This document shows positions 29,415 to 40,270 of a DNA stretch of 64,000 bases, one piece after another; positions within the stretch are counted from its first letter, which is position 1, and each line of letters begins with the position of its first letter. The stretch is from NCBI RefSeq assembly GCF_004214835.1, contig NZ_PIQJ01000002.1:124001-188000 (forward strand). The letters are read 5' to 3'. The translations under genes were made by a program, and so were the position numbers. The notes beneath the pieces are model-generated. The model was given only the letters and a program-made list of their open reading frames with translations, was not told the origin of the DNA and did not search any database. Origin of the DNA: Pseudidiomarina tainanensis (GTDB taxonomy: Bacteria > Pseudomonadota > Gammaproteobacteria > Enterobacterales > Alteromonadaceae).

Positions 29415-31346
29415 TTATTCTTTTAACAACTCTTCTGCCATGACGGTTCTATTCCCGCCGCGACGCTTCGCTAAATATAACTGGGTGTCAGCCAGTCGAA
29501 TGACGTCACTTGCGGATTGCCCCGGTTTAATCGGTGCAACACCAAAGCTAATTGAGAGTGCGCCAATTCCTGAAGCGCTATGATTGTGTTCAATACCAAG
29601 CTGCGTGATACCGCTACGCAGGTTATCAATATACTCCGGTTGTTTAGTAATAAGTCGCTGCGGCAAGATTATCGCCAGCTCTTCGCCGCCATATCTGTAC
29701 ACATTGGTTTGCTCGCAAGCATTCATTAAATATTGCGCGATTTTTTGCAGCGCCTGGTCACCGGCTTCGTGTCCATAATTATCGTTATATGCTTTGAAGC
29801 TATCGAGATCACCCAAAACCAATAACGACGGCTCGCTGTCTGGCTGCAATGCCTGTGCTAAATCACGATCAAATGCGCGGCGATTCATTAGGCCGGTTAA
29901 GCCATCCATATTGGCGAGAGCTTCAAGCATTTTATTTGCTCGCGCAAGCTCGCGAGTACGCTGTTCTACTTTTTCCTCAAGTTGCTCTTGTGCTTTGATA
30001 AAGCGTTTCGCCATGGTCACAAAGGCATTCAAAGCATAGCGCACTTCACCCTTTAATTTACCTTTTAAAGTTTCGCCTGAAAGAACGTCTTTGTAGTTAC
30101 GGGCGTCCATCATGGAGGCCACGTGAGCCATTTCCGTGAGCGGTTTACTCACGTCGCGGCGAACCAGTAAATAAACGACCATCAGCACGAGTAACACCAG
30201 CGCAACACCGCCAATAATTAGCCGTACAGGTAAAACAGCCGCCTCACGCTGTATATTCAATTTTGGATAAATGGTGACATACCACCAGTTCGGGTTATCG
30301 ATGCGTTGGAACGTAACAACATGGTCCTCGAAAAAATCATCCAACGTCGACGTGTCTGCGCTGAGTTCTCCACTTAAAATTTTCGCGTTAATACTTAAAA
30401 ATGCCGGATCTGGATACGTCTCAGGCGTCAGCAACGCTTGCTCTTGAACAAGATCAAACGCGATATTTGTTGCAGAAATTAATTGCCCTCGGCTGTTCAG
30501 AACAAAGTGCTCGGCATCTGGACGCTGCCGTTGGGTCAGATCAGCGAGCAATTGGCTGATGCCCACATCGAAACTCGCATTTGCAAGATGCTTCCCAGCA
30601 TAATCGATTGGCCGCTGATACGTAATGGTCCAATATCCTGCTGTAATATCGTAGTACAAGCCGGTCCAATTGGGTTTGCGTTCAGGGTTTTCACTTTGCA
30701 GGGTGGATTTTACGACCGAGTAATTGGTAATAACGAGATCTTTGTCTGCGAGCAGTCCCCAAGGTTGATCGGGTGAGTACAGCATTAAGATATTTTCCGG
30801 CATGGAAAAATGCGTATTGGTCACCACATGCTGCCAGGCAGGGCCTAATTCGTTCAGAATACTCAGCGCAACCGTTGAGCGTAACTTCAACTCGGATGTC
30901 ATCGGTTGCGGACGCGGCCCAACGAACGCTGACAAATACTCAAAACGCGTGTTATCGATGGTTGTACCGCTGTGAAATGTGACGGGCAAGCGCAGCACAC
31001 CGGGTGATGTTTCTTCATACCATGCATCAAACGCATCGACCGCCTGCTCATAACGCAGCGAGTTGGTGTCGTTATAAAACTCATAGCGCTGCACAAATCG
31101 TTCGGCCAGCACATCACCAAATGCTTCAATACGCTCAAAGAACCGTTGATTACGTTCTATTTTTTGCGCAACGTCTCGGTTCAAATCACGCATAAACTGA
31201 TGCTGTGCGTTTTGGTAAACAACGTAGAACGTCACGATTGAACCGAAAATGACCAGGCCAATCGCCCAAGCACTAACACGGAGAAGAAGCCGTGTCGTTA
31301 AACGCTCGGTTGCATGCAATCTTCTATCATTGCGACGACGTTCCAT
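29415..31346 (-). CDS. Membrane diguanylate cyclase with periplasmic sensor, HAMP and GGDEF
   Basis: A 643-residue protein. Membrane helices lie near 24-46 and 372-394, with a 330-residue periplasmic sensor (probably dCache-like; includes WTGLYYDITAGYWTITYQRP) between. HAMP (about 394-450), a coiled coil (about 455-480) and a GGDEF domain follow. The signature is YRYGGEELAI, so the last Phe is Leu; GGEEL is a mild variant and the rest (KAYNDNYGHEAGDQAL) is intact, so it is probably active. The signal sensed is unknown. The katG terminator lies beyond its start. Confidence 0.9.
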   Translation of the reverse strand: MERRRNDRRLHATERLTTRLLLRVSAWAIGLVIFGSIVTFYVVYQNAQHQFMRDLNRDVAQKIERNQRFFERIEAFGDVLAERFVQRYEFYNDTNSLRYEQAVDAFDAWYEETSPGVLRLPVTFHSGTTIDNTRFEYLSAFVGPRPQPMTSELKLRSTVALSILNELGPAWQHVVTNTHFSMPENILMLYSPDQPWGLLADKDLVITNYSVVKSTLQSENPERKPNWTGLYYDITAGYWTITYQRPIDYAGKHLANASFDVGISQLLADLTQRQRPDAEHFVLNSRGQLISATNIAFDLVQEQALLTPETYPDPAFLSINAKILSGELSADTSTLDDFFEDHVVTFQRIDNPNWWYVTIYPKLNIQREAAVLPVRLIIGGVALVLLVLMVVYLLVRRDVSKPLTEMAHVASMMDARNYKDVLSGETLKGKLKGEVRYALNAFVTMAKRFIKAQEQLEEKVEQRTRELARANKMLEALANMDGLTGLMNRRAFDRDLAQALQPDSEPSLLVLGDLDSFKAYNDNYGHEAGDQALQKIAQYLMNACEQTNVYRYGGEELAIILPQRLITKQPEYIDNLRSGITQLGIEHNHSASGIGALSISFGVAPIKPGQSASDVIRLADTQLYLAKRRGGNRTVMAEELLKE

Positions 31347-31394
31347 TCTAAATCTCTCTATCTTTTTTCTTAGTTTAGATAATTATTGGCACAA

Positions 31395-31421
31395 AAAAAG
31401 GGAGCAATCAGCTCCCTTTTT
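31395..31421 (-). terminator. Intrinsic terminator after katG
   Basis: GGGAGC (31400-31405) pairs with GCTCCC (31411-31416) around a five-base loop, extended by A/T pairs. Read on the minus strand the stem is followed by a run of seven T, just after the katG stop at 31435. The flanking A-tract would allow weak action in the other direction too. Confidence 0.88.
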
Positions 31422-31434
31422 AACTTTTTTTTAA

Positions 31435-33684
<2,250 letters not shown>

Positions 33685-33740
33685 TCAAATTGACTATAGT
33701 AGAAATAATCGATTCTGCGAGGGAACTACAAACAGGAAAA

Positions 33741-33759
33741 TTCGATTAGATTAATCGAA
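33741..33759. promoter_or_regulatory. 19-bp perfect palindrome between the cytochrome c gene and katG
   Basis: TTCGATTA-GAT-TAATCGAA is an 8-3-8 perfect inverted repeat about 90 bases before katG. A further TAATCGATT lies at 33706-33714, nearer a TATAGT-like -10 sequence. The position suits an activator or repressor site for katG. It does not resemble the OxyR footprint clearly. A hairpin after the cytochrome c gene is the alternative reading. Confidence 0.5.
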
Positions 33760-33788
33760 ACTGCTGTTTTCTCAGTAAATTCGCGGGC

Positions 33789-34217
33789 TCAGCCGCCATA
33801 TTTGAGGTACGCCATAAGCGCATCGCGGTCTTCTTTTTTGGGTAAGCCGGTAAATGGCATGCACATATCTTTAACCATTTGCTGTGGATTTTCCAACCAC
33901 TCGTAAAGGGTTGATTCCGTCCAAACAATGTCATGCTGTTTTGTGGTTTCAGGAAAAGTATAGCCATCGATTGTGGCAATTTCTCGGTCAATTAAATCCG
34001 CAAGATGTGGGCCGAAAAATTGGCTTTTGTTAGCATCCATACTGTGACAGGCAGAACAGCGATATTTGAATACTTTTGCGCCTTTGGCGATTAAAGCTGG
34101 GTCGTTAGGAATCGTCGAGGATTGCGCCGAAGTTTGAGCAAACGACGGTAGCTTCGAGTCAGTTGATTCGCAGCCAAGCAATAGAAACAACGGCAATATC
34201 CCGATAAACTTCTTCAC
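33789..34217 (-). CDS. Lipoprotein c-type cytochrome
   Basis: A 142-residue monohaem cytochrome c. The signal peptide ends in LLLGC (lipid Cys16). The haem motif CSACH is at 54-58, and the probable Met ligand lies in CMPFTGLP near residue 120. The fold resembles class I cytochromes of the soluble c552/c550 type, so it may pass electrons in the periplasm to an unknown partner. It starts nine bases after the NERD-protein stop and is upstream of katG. Confidence 0.88.
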   Translation of the reverse strand: MKKFIGILPLFLLLGCESTDSKLPSFAQTSAQSSTIPNDPALIAKGAKVFKYRCSACHSMDANKSQFFGPHLADLIDREIATIDGYTFPETTKQHDIVWTESTLYEWLENPQQMVKDMCMPFTGLPKKEDRDALMAYLKYGG

Positions 34218-34226
34218 AACCCACCT

Positions 34227-34997
34227 CTACTTCGTACGGATATAACGGCTTAGATGATACGCGCTAAGATGAATATCTTCATCACACATTTGCTGACGCG
34301 CCTTACCAATGTAATTTGGCAAAACTCGAGGGTTAAGGACCGAAATATCAGCAGATCGCCCTAATTCAGTCGTTTTCACATACCAACCCGGAAATACTAC
34401 GATACCTTTAACTGGTAATCGCTTACCAGTACTTTCATGTAATAGATTATGAAGCCAAGTGCTGGCTGCTTTCGCTTGGCTAACCGCATCTGACTGTAGT
34501 GGTTTGCCACCCATTAAAATCTGTTTACCGTTGTAAAACAGTACCGATTTCGAATTTGATAATTTCGACATGGTTTTCGTTTCAATCACATACACACCGG
34601 AGCGGTGAATAACGACATGATCGAGATTAAAGTTTTCACCTTCAATATCATGGAATACTTGGGCACCATCGAGGCGCAAGCGTTCAAGAAACTGACCAAC
34701 TGCTTTTTCGCCATCACGACCTAGTTTGAGCTTCTGTGCTTCTTTTAGTGCTTGGTAAATCTTAAAGATACAAAACAGAATGATTGGAACGAGAATAATG
34801 GATAAAGTAATCGGATTTGGAATTTCTTCTTTGTACCAAATCCACCATATATTTCCTAAGAAAAAGGTAAAAGTAAAAGCGAGCCCCAAATAGAAGCCGA
34901 CTTTGTCAAACATAAGATCAATCAAGCGCCGCTCAAGCGATTCACCCGGGTTTCTAAGAGGCCTATCTTTAAGAGGTGAGATTTTTTGAATTTTCAT
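34227..34997 (-). CDS. NERD domain-containing membrane protein
   Basis: A 256-residue protein with two membrane helices (about 34-54 and 63-84) followed by a NERD (nuclease-related) domain. Typical residues are GRDGEKAVGQFL, DHVVIHRSGVYVIETKT and KGIVVFPG. The D and ETK pattern matches the predicted PD-(D/E)XK-like active site. Function is unproven in the family; DNA processing is suggested by homology only. An AGGAGTAGCC lies before the start. The lipoprotein cytochrome gene follows by nine bases. Confidence 0.88.
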   Translation of the reverse strand: MKIQKISPLKDRPLRNPGESLERRLIDLMFDKVGFYLGLAFTFTFFLGNIWWIWYKEEIPNPITLSIILVPIILFCIFKIYQALKEAQKLKLGRDGEKAVGQFLERLRLDGAQVFHDIEGENFNLDHVVIHRSGVYVIETKTMSKLSNSKSVLFYNGKQILMGGKPLQSDAVSQAKAASTWLHNLLHESTGKRLPVKGIVVFPGWYVKTTELGRSADISVLNPRVLPNYIGKARQQMCDEDIHLSAYHLSRYIRTK

Positions 34998-35090
34998 GGC
35001 TACTCCTTAGCTCTGTAATAACTATTTAATACCCTCAGCCACGGATATTGTCCATTTATGACTCTTTTGTTTACATATATCACAGTACTA

Positions 35091-35107
35091 CTTTGAATAA
35101 TTCAAAG
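35091..35107. promoter_or_regulatory. 17-bp perfect palindrome between the NERD gene and upp
   Basis: CTTTGAAT-A-ATTCAAAG is an exact palindrome in the 171-base divergent promoter region. It is about 60 bases before upp and 95 before the NERD gene, so it could control either. It is not the PurR consensus. A binding protein is not identified. Confidence 0.45.
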
Positions 35108-35168
35108 GAAATTCATCGACCATGCGTTAAAATTAGTTAACTACGTTTCTAACTAAAAGAGAATACCA

Positions 35169-35798
35169 ATGCCATTACACGTCATTAAACATCCGCTTGT
35201 GCAGCACAAACTTGGGCTGATGCGCGAAGCTGATATTTCTACTAAAAGCTTTCGCGAGCTTGCCAACGAACTTGGTAGCTTATTAACGTATGAGGCGACC
35301 AAGGATTTTGAACTCGAGCCGCATACCATTGACGGTTGGAGTGGCGAAGCCATCAACGTTGAGAAACTCAAAGGCAAGAAGGTGACGGTGGTTCCAATCT
35401 TACGGGCGGGAATTGGCATGCTCGATGGCGTTCTCGATTTAATTCCGAGCGCAAAGGTCAGTGTCGTTGGCTTATATCGCAATGAAGAAACTTTAAAACC
35501 CGTCCCTTATTTCCAGAAATTAGTGAAAGACATCGACCAACGTACCGCTCTCGTGATCGACCCGATGCTGGCAACTGGCGGCACCATGGTGGCAACGCTT
35601 GATATGCTCAAACAACATGGCTGCAAAGATGTGCGTGTTTTGGTTTTAGTCGCTGCGCCCGAGGGTGTGGATAAGGTGCTTGAATCATACCCAGATATCC
35701 ACATATACACCGCGGCGCTTGACTCACATCTTAATGAACACGGCTATATTGTTCCTGGCTTAGGTGACGCTGGCGATAAGATCTTCGGCACCCGCTAA
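35169..35798 (+). CDS. upp: Uracil phosphoribosyltransferase
   Basis: A 209-residue salvage enzyme converting uracil and PRPP to UMP. The PRPP loop [15 protein letters not shown] lies near residues 129-143 and the C-terminal uracil-binding [17 protein letters not shown] is intact. The length matches the family (208). It is preceded by AGAGAA. No uraA permease follows, as it does in E. coli; instead a secreted protease operon starts 73 bases later, probably a separate unit. Confidence 0.96.
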   Translation: MPLHVIKHPLVQHKLGLMREADISTKSFRELANELGSLLTYEATKDFELEPHTIDGWSGEAINVEKLKGKKVTVVPILRAGIGMLDGVLDLIPSAKVSVVGLYRNEETLKPVPYFQKLVKDIDQRTALVIDPMLATGGTMVATLDMLKQHGCKDVRVLVLVAAPEGVDKVLESYPDIHIYTAALDSHLNEHGYIVPGLGDAGDKIFGTR

Positions 35799-35871
35799 AT
35801 TGTTTACGTTTTGTTGACGTTTGCCGAAAAAAAATACTATAAAGGTGCAAACGTCAAACAAAAGCATCGCT

Positions 35872-37491
35872 ATGAAAACAACAAAAACAATCGCTTCATT
35901 AAGCTTTATTAGCCTTTTATCTTTATTCTCCCCCAACAGTTACAGCTCCGATGTACTGGTTTCCGCAGATTTTAATGTCGGCCAAGGATTCAATTATTTA
36001 GTAAATGGCACCTGCTATGTTGTAACGCCGAAGCATGTTCTCGGTGATGCCCAAACAGCCAATATTATGCTGCCAACACGACAGTACTTCACAGCTGACT
36101 TAGAGCACGTGTTCGACGTCGATATGGCCGTTTTAGAATCCAACATTCCTGAAGCGCAATGTAATCGAAATACATTTCTACAAGTCACTGACTTGAAGAA
36201 GTTACTCGACGTTTATCAAACCGGTGTGCTTAAAACGCGGTTAGCTGACGGCAGCGTTTTACAGTCCAAGATCGTGATTAATACAATTGATGAAACAGAG
36301 TATTTAGCGATAAAACCTGAGCGCGCAGATGAGCCATTTAAACAAGGTTACAGTGGCAGTATTTTATTTGTAGCTGACCAAGCTGCTGGTGTTTTACTTG
36401 AGGTTGATGACGAGGGTGGTGTGGTGTACCGAGCCGACGCATTGACTCAAATGCTGGATGAGCATTTCGGTGTCGAAGACACAGCTGACGTATCAGTAGT
36501 GACGGATGATGCTAAAGTAGCGGATGATGCTGAGGTGACAACGAATTCGCATTTAACCGGTCGTTTAGCGCAAAACCAAATCAAAGATCATGAAGTTAAA
36601 ATGCTCGAGAATAGTCCGATTGAGTTTGTGTTGAAGGCTAACGAGGGTAATCGCATGCGGTATTCGATTCGAATTATGGATCGCCGCGAAAATATGCTAC
36701 TTGATTACGACTTTTATAATGATGACCCATATAACTTTGCATTTACGCCGCCCAAGTCTGACGTTTATATCGTTCGCCTCGTCGGACTGAGCTCATTTGG
36801 TGAATTCGACATTAAAATGAATGATTTTGCCTTTGATTCAGAGCTGAGAGGGCAAGGTAATACAATCACGATTCCAACAACCATAGAACCGAAGGTTGCA
36901 AAGGATTCTGTTGCTGAATATCGATTTAAGGGCGAATCAAATAGTCCCATCGAATTCAACTTGAAAAAAGTTCCAGGACAACGGTTTAGATTCAAGATTA
37001 TTGTCGTGAATAGTGAAGGTGAAGTGCAGCAAGATTATGATTTTTATTCTGACGATAATTATTCTTATGCCTTCACTCCGCCTAATAACGACACGTATAC
37101 AATTAAAATCGTTGGGTTAAGTAGTTACGGCACAGCAAATATTCAAATCGATCAATGGGTGACCGACGCTGTACTGAAAAGTCCACAAAATGTCGTGACT
37201 GCTGGTGACGTTATCGAAGGCAAGCTTGCAACAAATGCTGTCGCAGAATACCGCATGATGATGACGGCCAATGCGCCTATCGACTTCAAGTTCGAGCGAC
37301 ACTCGAAGAGAATGAGATTCCGATTGGAAATATTTGATGAAACCAATGAACGAAGATATTCCGGCGAATTTTATTCCGACGACGAATATCGCATTGTTTT
37401 TACACCGCTATCGTCAGACGTTCATATCATTCGGTTAACTGGTATTAGTAGCCATGGTAATTACACCATCAAGTTGTTCGATTATGATTAA
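35872..37491 (+). CDS. Secreted trypsin-like protease with three PPC-like repeats
   Basis: A 539-residue protein with a Sec signal peptide (about 1-26). The first domain looks like a chymotrypsin-fold protease: VVTPKHVLGD (His55), FDVDMAVLES (Asp84) and GYSGSIL (Ser161) fit the triad. After an acidic linker (about 200-228) come three repeats of about 110 residues resembling PPC domains. Their closing cores are DFYNDDPYNFAFTPP (280-294), DFYSDDNYSYAFTPP (390-404) and EFYSDDEYRIVFTPL (499-513), each followed by a GLSSFG/GLSSYG/GISSHG end. I chose the ATG at 35872 because it begins the signal peptide; the TTG at 35821 only extends it. Ribosome site weak. The target is unknown; it is coupled to two envelope genes. 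Confidence 0.8.
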   Translation: MKTTKTIASLSFISLLSLFSPNSYSSDVLVSADFNVGQGFNYLVNGTCYVVTPKHVLGDAQTANIMLPTRQYFTADLEHVFDVDMAVLESNIPEAQCNRNTFLQVTDLKKLLDVYQTGVLKTRLADGSVLQSKIVINTIDETEYLAIKPERADEPFKQGYSGSILFVADQAAGVLLEVDDEGGVVYRADALTQMLDEHFGVEDTADVSVVTDDAKVADDAEVTTNSHLTGRLAQNQIKDHEVKMLENSPIEFVLKANEGNRMRYSIRIMDRRENMLLDYDFYNDDPYNFAFTPPKSDVYIVRLVGLSSFGEFDIKMNDFAFDSELRGQGNTITIPTTIEPKVAKDSVAEYRFKGESNSPIEFNLKKVPGQRFRFKIIVVNSEGEVQQDYDFYSDDNYSYAFTPPNNDTYTIKIVGLSSYGTANIQIDQWVTDAVLKSPQNVVTAGDVIEGKLATNAVAEYRMMMTANAPIDFKFERHSKRMRFRLEIFDETNERRYSGEFYSDDEYRIVFTPLSSDVHIIRLTGISSHGNYTIKLFDYD

Positions 37492-38149
37492 ACATCTACT
37501 TACACTGGCGATGTTCACTGCGAATGTGGGCATTGCGCAAGCCAATCAGGTCAGCGGTTTTACCGAATCATACAGCGAAACGGTAAAGGTTTCTGGGCAG
37601 TTCTTAAAAGGCCTCCAATTTACCGACGTCGATTACCAAGTTGCACCGCACATTTATTTCCCAAGCCCCTATGAGGGGGCTGTTTGTGTGTTTGTGAGTA
37701 GTGCCGATGGCCGTTACAAATCGCAATATCAATATAACTTCACCGAATCCGTCGACGGTTTAGTTCGTATCGAATTTCCAACACAGTACATTGATGAATT
37801 GGAAGAATTCGCACCCGGTGAACTCGGTTTATTGGTTGCTGCTCAAGCCGATTGCAATGCCACCAACGGCAATTACGTGGTGGGCGCTTGGGGTATTCCA
37901 AAATCGATGAACAACATCGCGGTATTTCTTCGCAGTAATGCTCGCCGGGATGTTGCTACGCTGATTAATACTGGTAATGAAGCACCAAATAAGTCCGTAA
38001 AGTGCCAAGATTTACGTAGTAATTATCGCGTTTCGTATGACAAAGAATGCTTATTGCAAAATATAAACACGGATTCGGCAATGCGCATTGTCATTAAGCG
38101 TCGAAATTTGCGCGCAATACCTGATGAAGTAGTCGAGTTATTTCGATGA
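37484..38149 (+). CDS. Secreted protein of unknown function (second gene of protease operon)
   Basis: A 221-residue protein with a signal peptide (about 1-20, MIKHLLTLAMFTANVGIAQA). I recognise no domain. The mature part is rich in beta-like sequence, with four cysteines that may form two disulfides, and a basic C-terminus. The start overlaps the protease stop by eight bases, and its stop overlaps the next start (ATGA), so the three genes are translationally coupled. Its role is probably bound to the protease and the membrane protein, as substrate, inhibitor or adaptor (inference only). Confidence 0.78.
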   Translation: MIKHLLTLAMFTANVGIAQANQVSGFTESYSETVKVSGQFLKGLQFTDVDYQVAPHIYFPSPYEGAVCVFVSSADGRYKSQYQYNFTESVDGLVRIEFPTQYIDELEEFAPGELGLLVAAQADCNATNGNYVVGAWGIPKSMNNIAVFLRSNARRDVATLINTGNEAPNKSVKCQDLRSNYRVSYDKECLLQNINTDSAMRIVIKRRNLRAIPDEVVELFR

Positions 38150-39090
38150 AGCGTCTCACTCTAAAAAATATTTTTCGAAAAACGGCTAAGTTTTTGTTTG
38201 GTATTTTTTTAACGAACGAAGATTTACCGTATACCGCAACAGAGTTTCGTGACCGCATCAGCTTAAGCCCGTGGCGTTGGTTACTACATATTTTGGTTGG
38301 CTTATTTTGGTTGCTGTTGGCCTACATTGTCGTTATTTCACTTCGCTTTATCACCACGCCCGATACGCTATATAACGTAACAGCGCGCTCCGAAATCATC
38401 ACCATCGATTCATTTCAAAACAGTGCGTTTGTGCCCTGGCAATTAGAAAATGTGACGCGTTATGCACAATGCGGTAGCGAAACATCTTTCATTTCTGGAC
38501 AACTTCAAGTTGCACAAGATACTTCGGTATATATTGAGCGTATCGGCACTCAGTCAGTGTGGATAACTTTAAGTTCCGCGACGCTCGCCCCAGTGGGATA
38601 TATTCAAACGGATAATCAGCGCATTGAATTAAGTGATTGCGAAGCATTTGAGCTACAGGCTTCTGCCAATAATAGTTATACGCTACCCATTGATGGCGTG
38701 ATGACAATAGGTGGCGAAGTCAAAGAAGCGTCAGCACGCGAACCAATTCTACATGATGGTTCTGTCGCTATTTCTGATAAAGGCGCTTGGTCAGGGCAGT
38801 ATTATCAAACTGAGCCATATGCGCTTGAGTTAGGTGACAAGTTCTTTATTCAAAACCCATCGATTCAAAGCTCTGGATTTATATTCGTAGATGATTCACT
38901 GGGCATGCAGGTGACCTTCAATGGCAAAGGAGATGCAGGTGTTATTCAACGTTATAAATCGGAAGATATTATTCTGAAAAACAGTATTTGGACGAAACTC
39001 GCACACGACGAAAGTTTATTGTTTTTATGGCTATTCTTAGTTGCGGCATTCTCGTTATTAAAGTTTGTGATTCGGGTCAATATCGAGTGA
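38146..39090 (+). CDS. Two-TM membrane protein with large periplasmic loop (third gene of protease operon)
   Basis: A 314-residue protein with membrane helices near 46-68 and 290-311 and a roughly 220-residue loop between, probably periplasmic. It keeps Cys pairs in the loop but shows no domain I know. Short cytoplasmic ends are basic at the N-terminus. It starts in an ATGA overlap with the preceding gene and ends one base before the convergent diguanylate cyclase. It may anchor or receive the signal of the secreted protease and its partner. Confidence 0.78.
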   Translation: MKRLTLKNIFRKTAKFLFGIFLTNEDLPYTATEFRDRISLSPWRWLLHILVGLFWLLLAYIVVISLRFITTPDTLYNVTARSEIITIDSFQNSAFVPWQLENVTRYAQCGSETSFISGQLQVAQDTSVYIERIGTQSVWITLSSATLAPVGYIQTDNQRIELSDCEAFELQASANNSYTLPIDGVMTIGGEVKEASAREPILHDGSVAISDKGAWSGQYYQTEPYALELGDKFFIQNPSIQSSGFIFVDDSLGMQVTFNGKGDAGVIQRYKSEDIILKNSIWTKLAHDESLLFLWLFLVAAFSLLKFVIRVNIE

Positions 39091-39091
39091 T

Positions 39092-40135
39092 TCAAGAACC
39101 GCCAACAATTTGATTACGTCCGCCGCGCTTAGCGCGGTAAAGATTTTCATCCGCCGATGACAATAATCGATCAATCGAATCGGTCGCGCCGGGGCTATAG
39201 GTCGCAGCGCCAATGCTTACCGTAATATGAACATCTTTTTCGACAGCCTCGGCACGTATATTCTCAATAATACGCTGACCAAGCTGACCAACATGCTGTT
39301 GATCGGTATTTGGACAAATAACTAGAAACTCTTCGCCACCCCAGCGACCAACGGCATCCGTTTCACGCACAGTTTCACGTACAACGTCGCAGAGTCTGAT
39401 TAAAACTTTATCGCCAACAAGGTGCCCGTACTTGTCATTCACCGCTTTAAAATGATCGACATCCAACAGCAGAATTGACACGGCTTGATGCGAGCGATTC
39501 GCTTGCGCAACAAGCGATTTGAGCGTGTTATCGAGGTGCAGACGGTTATAAACTTTCGTTAACGGGTCAGTAATCGCGGTTTTTTGTAATTGATCATAAG
39601 CTTCTTGCCGCGAGTTTTCATAAAAGCGAAACAAAAATACCTGCGCAGTCGCTACTTCAATAAAGTTAAAGAGTGCACCGAGGCCAAGATTAGCGGTGAC
39701 TTGCTGTTGAATCAGCTGATATAGATACCAACTACAGTACACAAGAATGATTGCACTGACCCAAGAGCCATTGCGCCTACCTAAAAGGAAAAATGCAAAT
39801 GGCGGTAAAATAGTAACCCACATGAGGGAGTAGTTTCGCCCTTCTGCCAAGTGGACGAAAGCTAACAAGACGGCGGCGATGGAAACAATAACCGCCCAAC
39901 TCGCAACTTTAAAGTTTCCACCACGGCTCACAAAACGAAAAATAATCAGCGCAAGAACTAATCCGAGATAATCAAAAAAGGCAATTTCAGGGGCATAAAA
40001 CAAGGTGATATTGAGCGTGCCAATAATGGCAAAATAGGCAATCATGATCAGCAAAATGCTGTAAATCAAAGAAACTTGTTTAAATCGAGGGTCTGCCGCA
40101 TCAATATCAGGATGGTATTTATGCCAAAATTTCAT
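39092..40135 (-). CDS. Membrane diguanylate cyclase (multi-TM sensor, GGDEF)
   Basis: A 347-residue protein with about six hydrophobic segments in its first 180 residues and a C-terminal GGDEF domain. GRWGGEEFLVICP is an intact signature, and DVDHFKAVNDKYGHLVGDKVL is the conserved metal/GTP region. The N-terminal part resembles the 5-7 TM sensors (7TMR-DISM or MASE-like), but I cannot assign it. Product c-di-GMP; signal unknown. It ends against the protease operon on the other strand. Confidence 0.9.
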   Translation of the reverse strand: MKFWHKYHPDIDAADPRFKQVSLIYSILLIMIAYFAIIGTLNITLFYAPEIAFFDYLGLVLALIIFRFVSRGGNFKVASWAVIVSIAAVLLAFVHLAEGRNYSLMWVTILPPFAFFLLGRRNGSWVSAIILVYCSWYLYQLIQQQVTANLGLGALFNFIEVATAQVFLFRFYENSRQEAYDQLQKTAITDPLTKVYNRLHLDNTLKSLVAQANRSHQAVSILLLDVDHFKAVNDKYGHLVGDKVLIRLCDVVRETVRETDAVGRWGGEEFLVICPNTDQQHVGQLGQRIIENIRAEAVEKDVHITVSIGAATYSPGATDSIDRLLSSADENLYRAKRGGRNQIVGGS

Positions 40136-40270
40136 AGCGCTACTTCGTTTGACTGTTTGAAATATCCTAGCGGTGTTTTTACCGAAATGGAATTAACTTT
40201 GTGAACAACTAGCTCAAAATGTTAATTCATGATTTTATAGCAATTGTATTGAATAAACTGCGGATGCATC

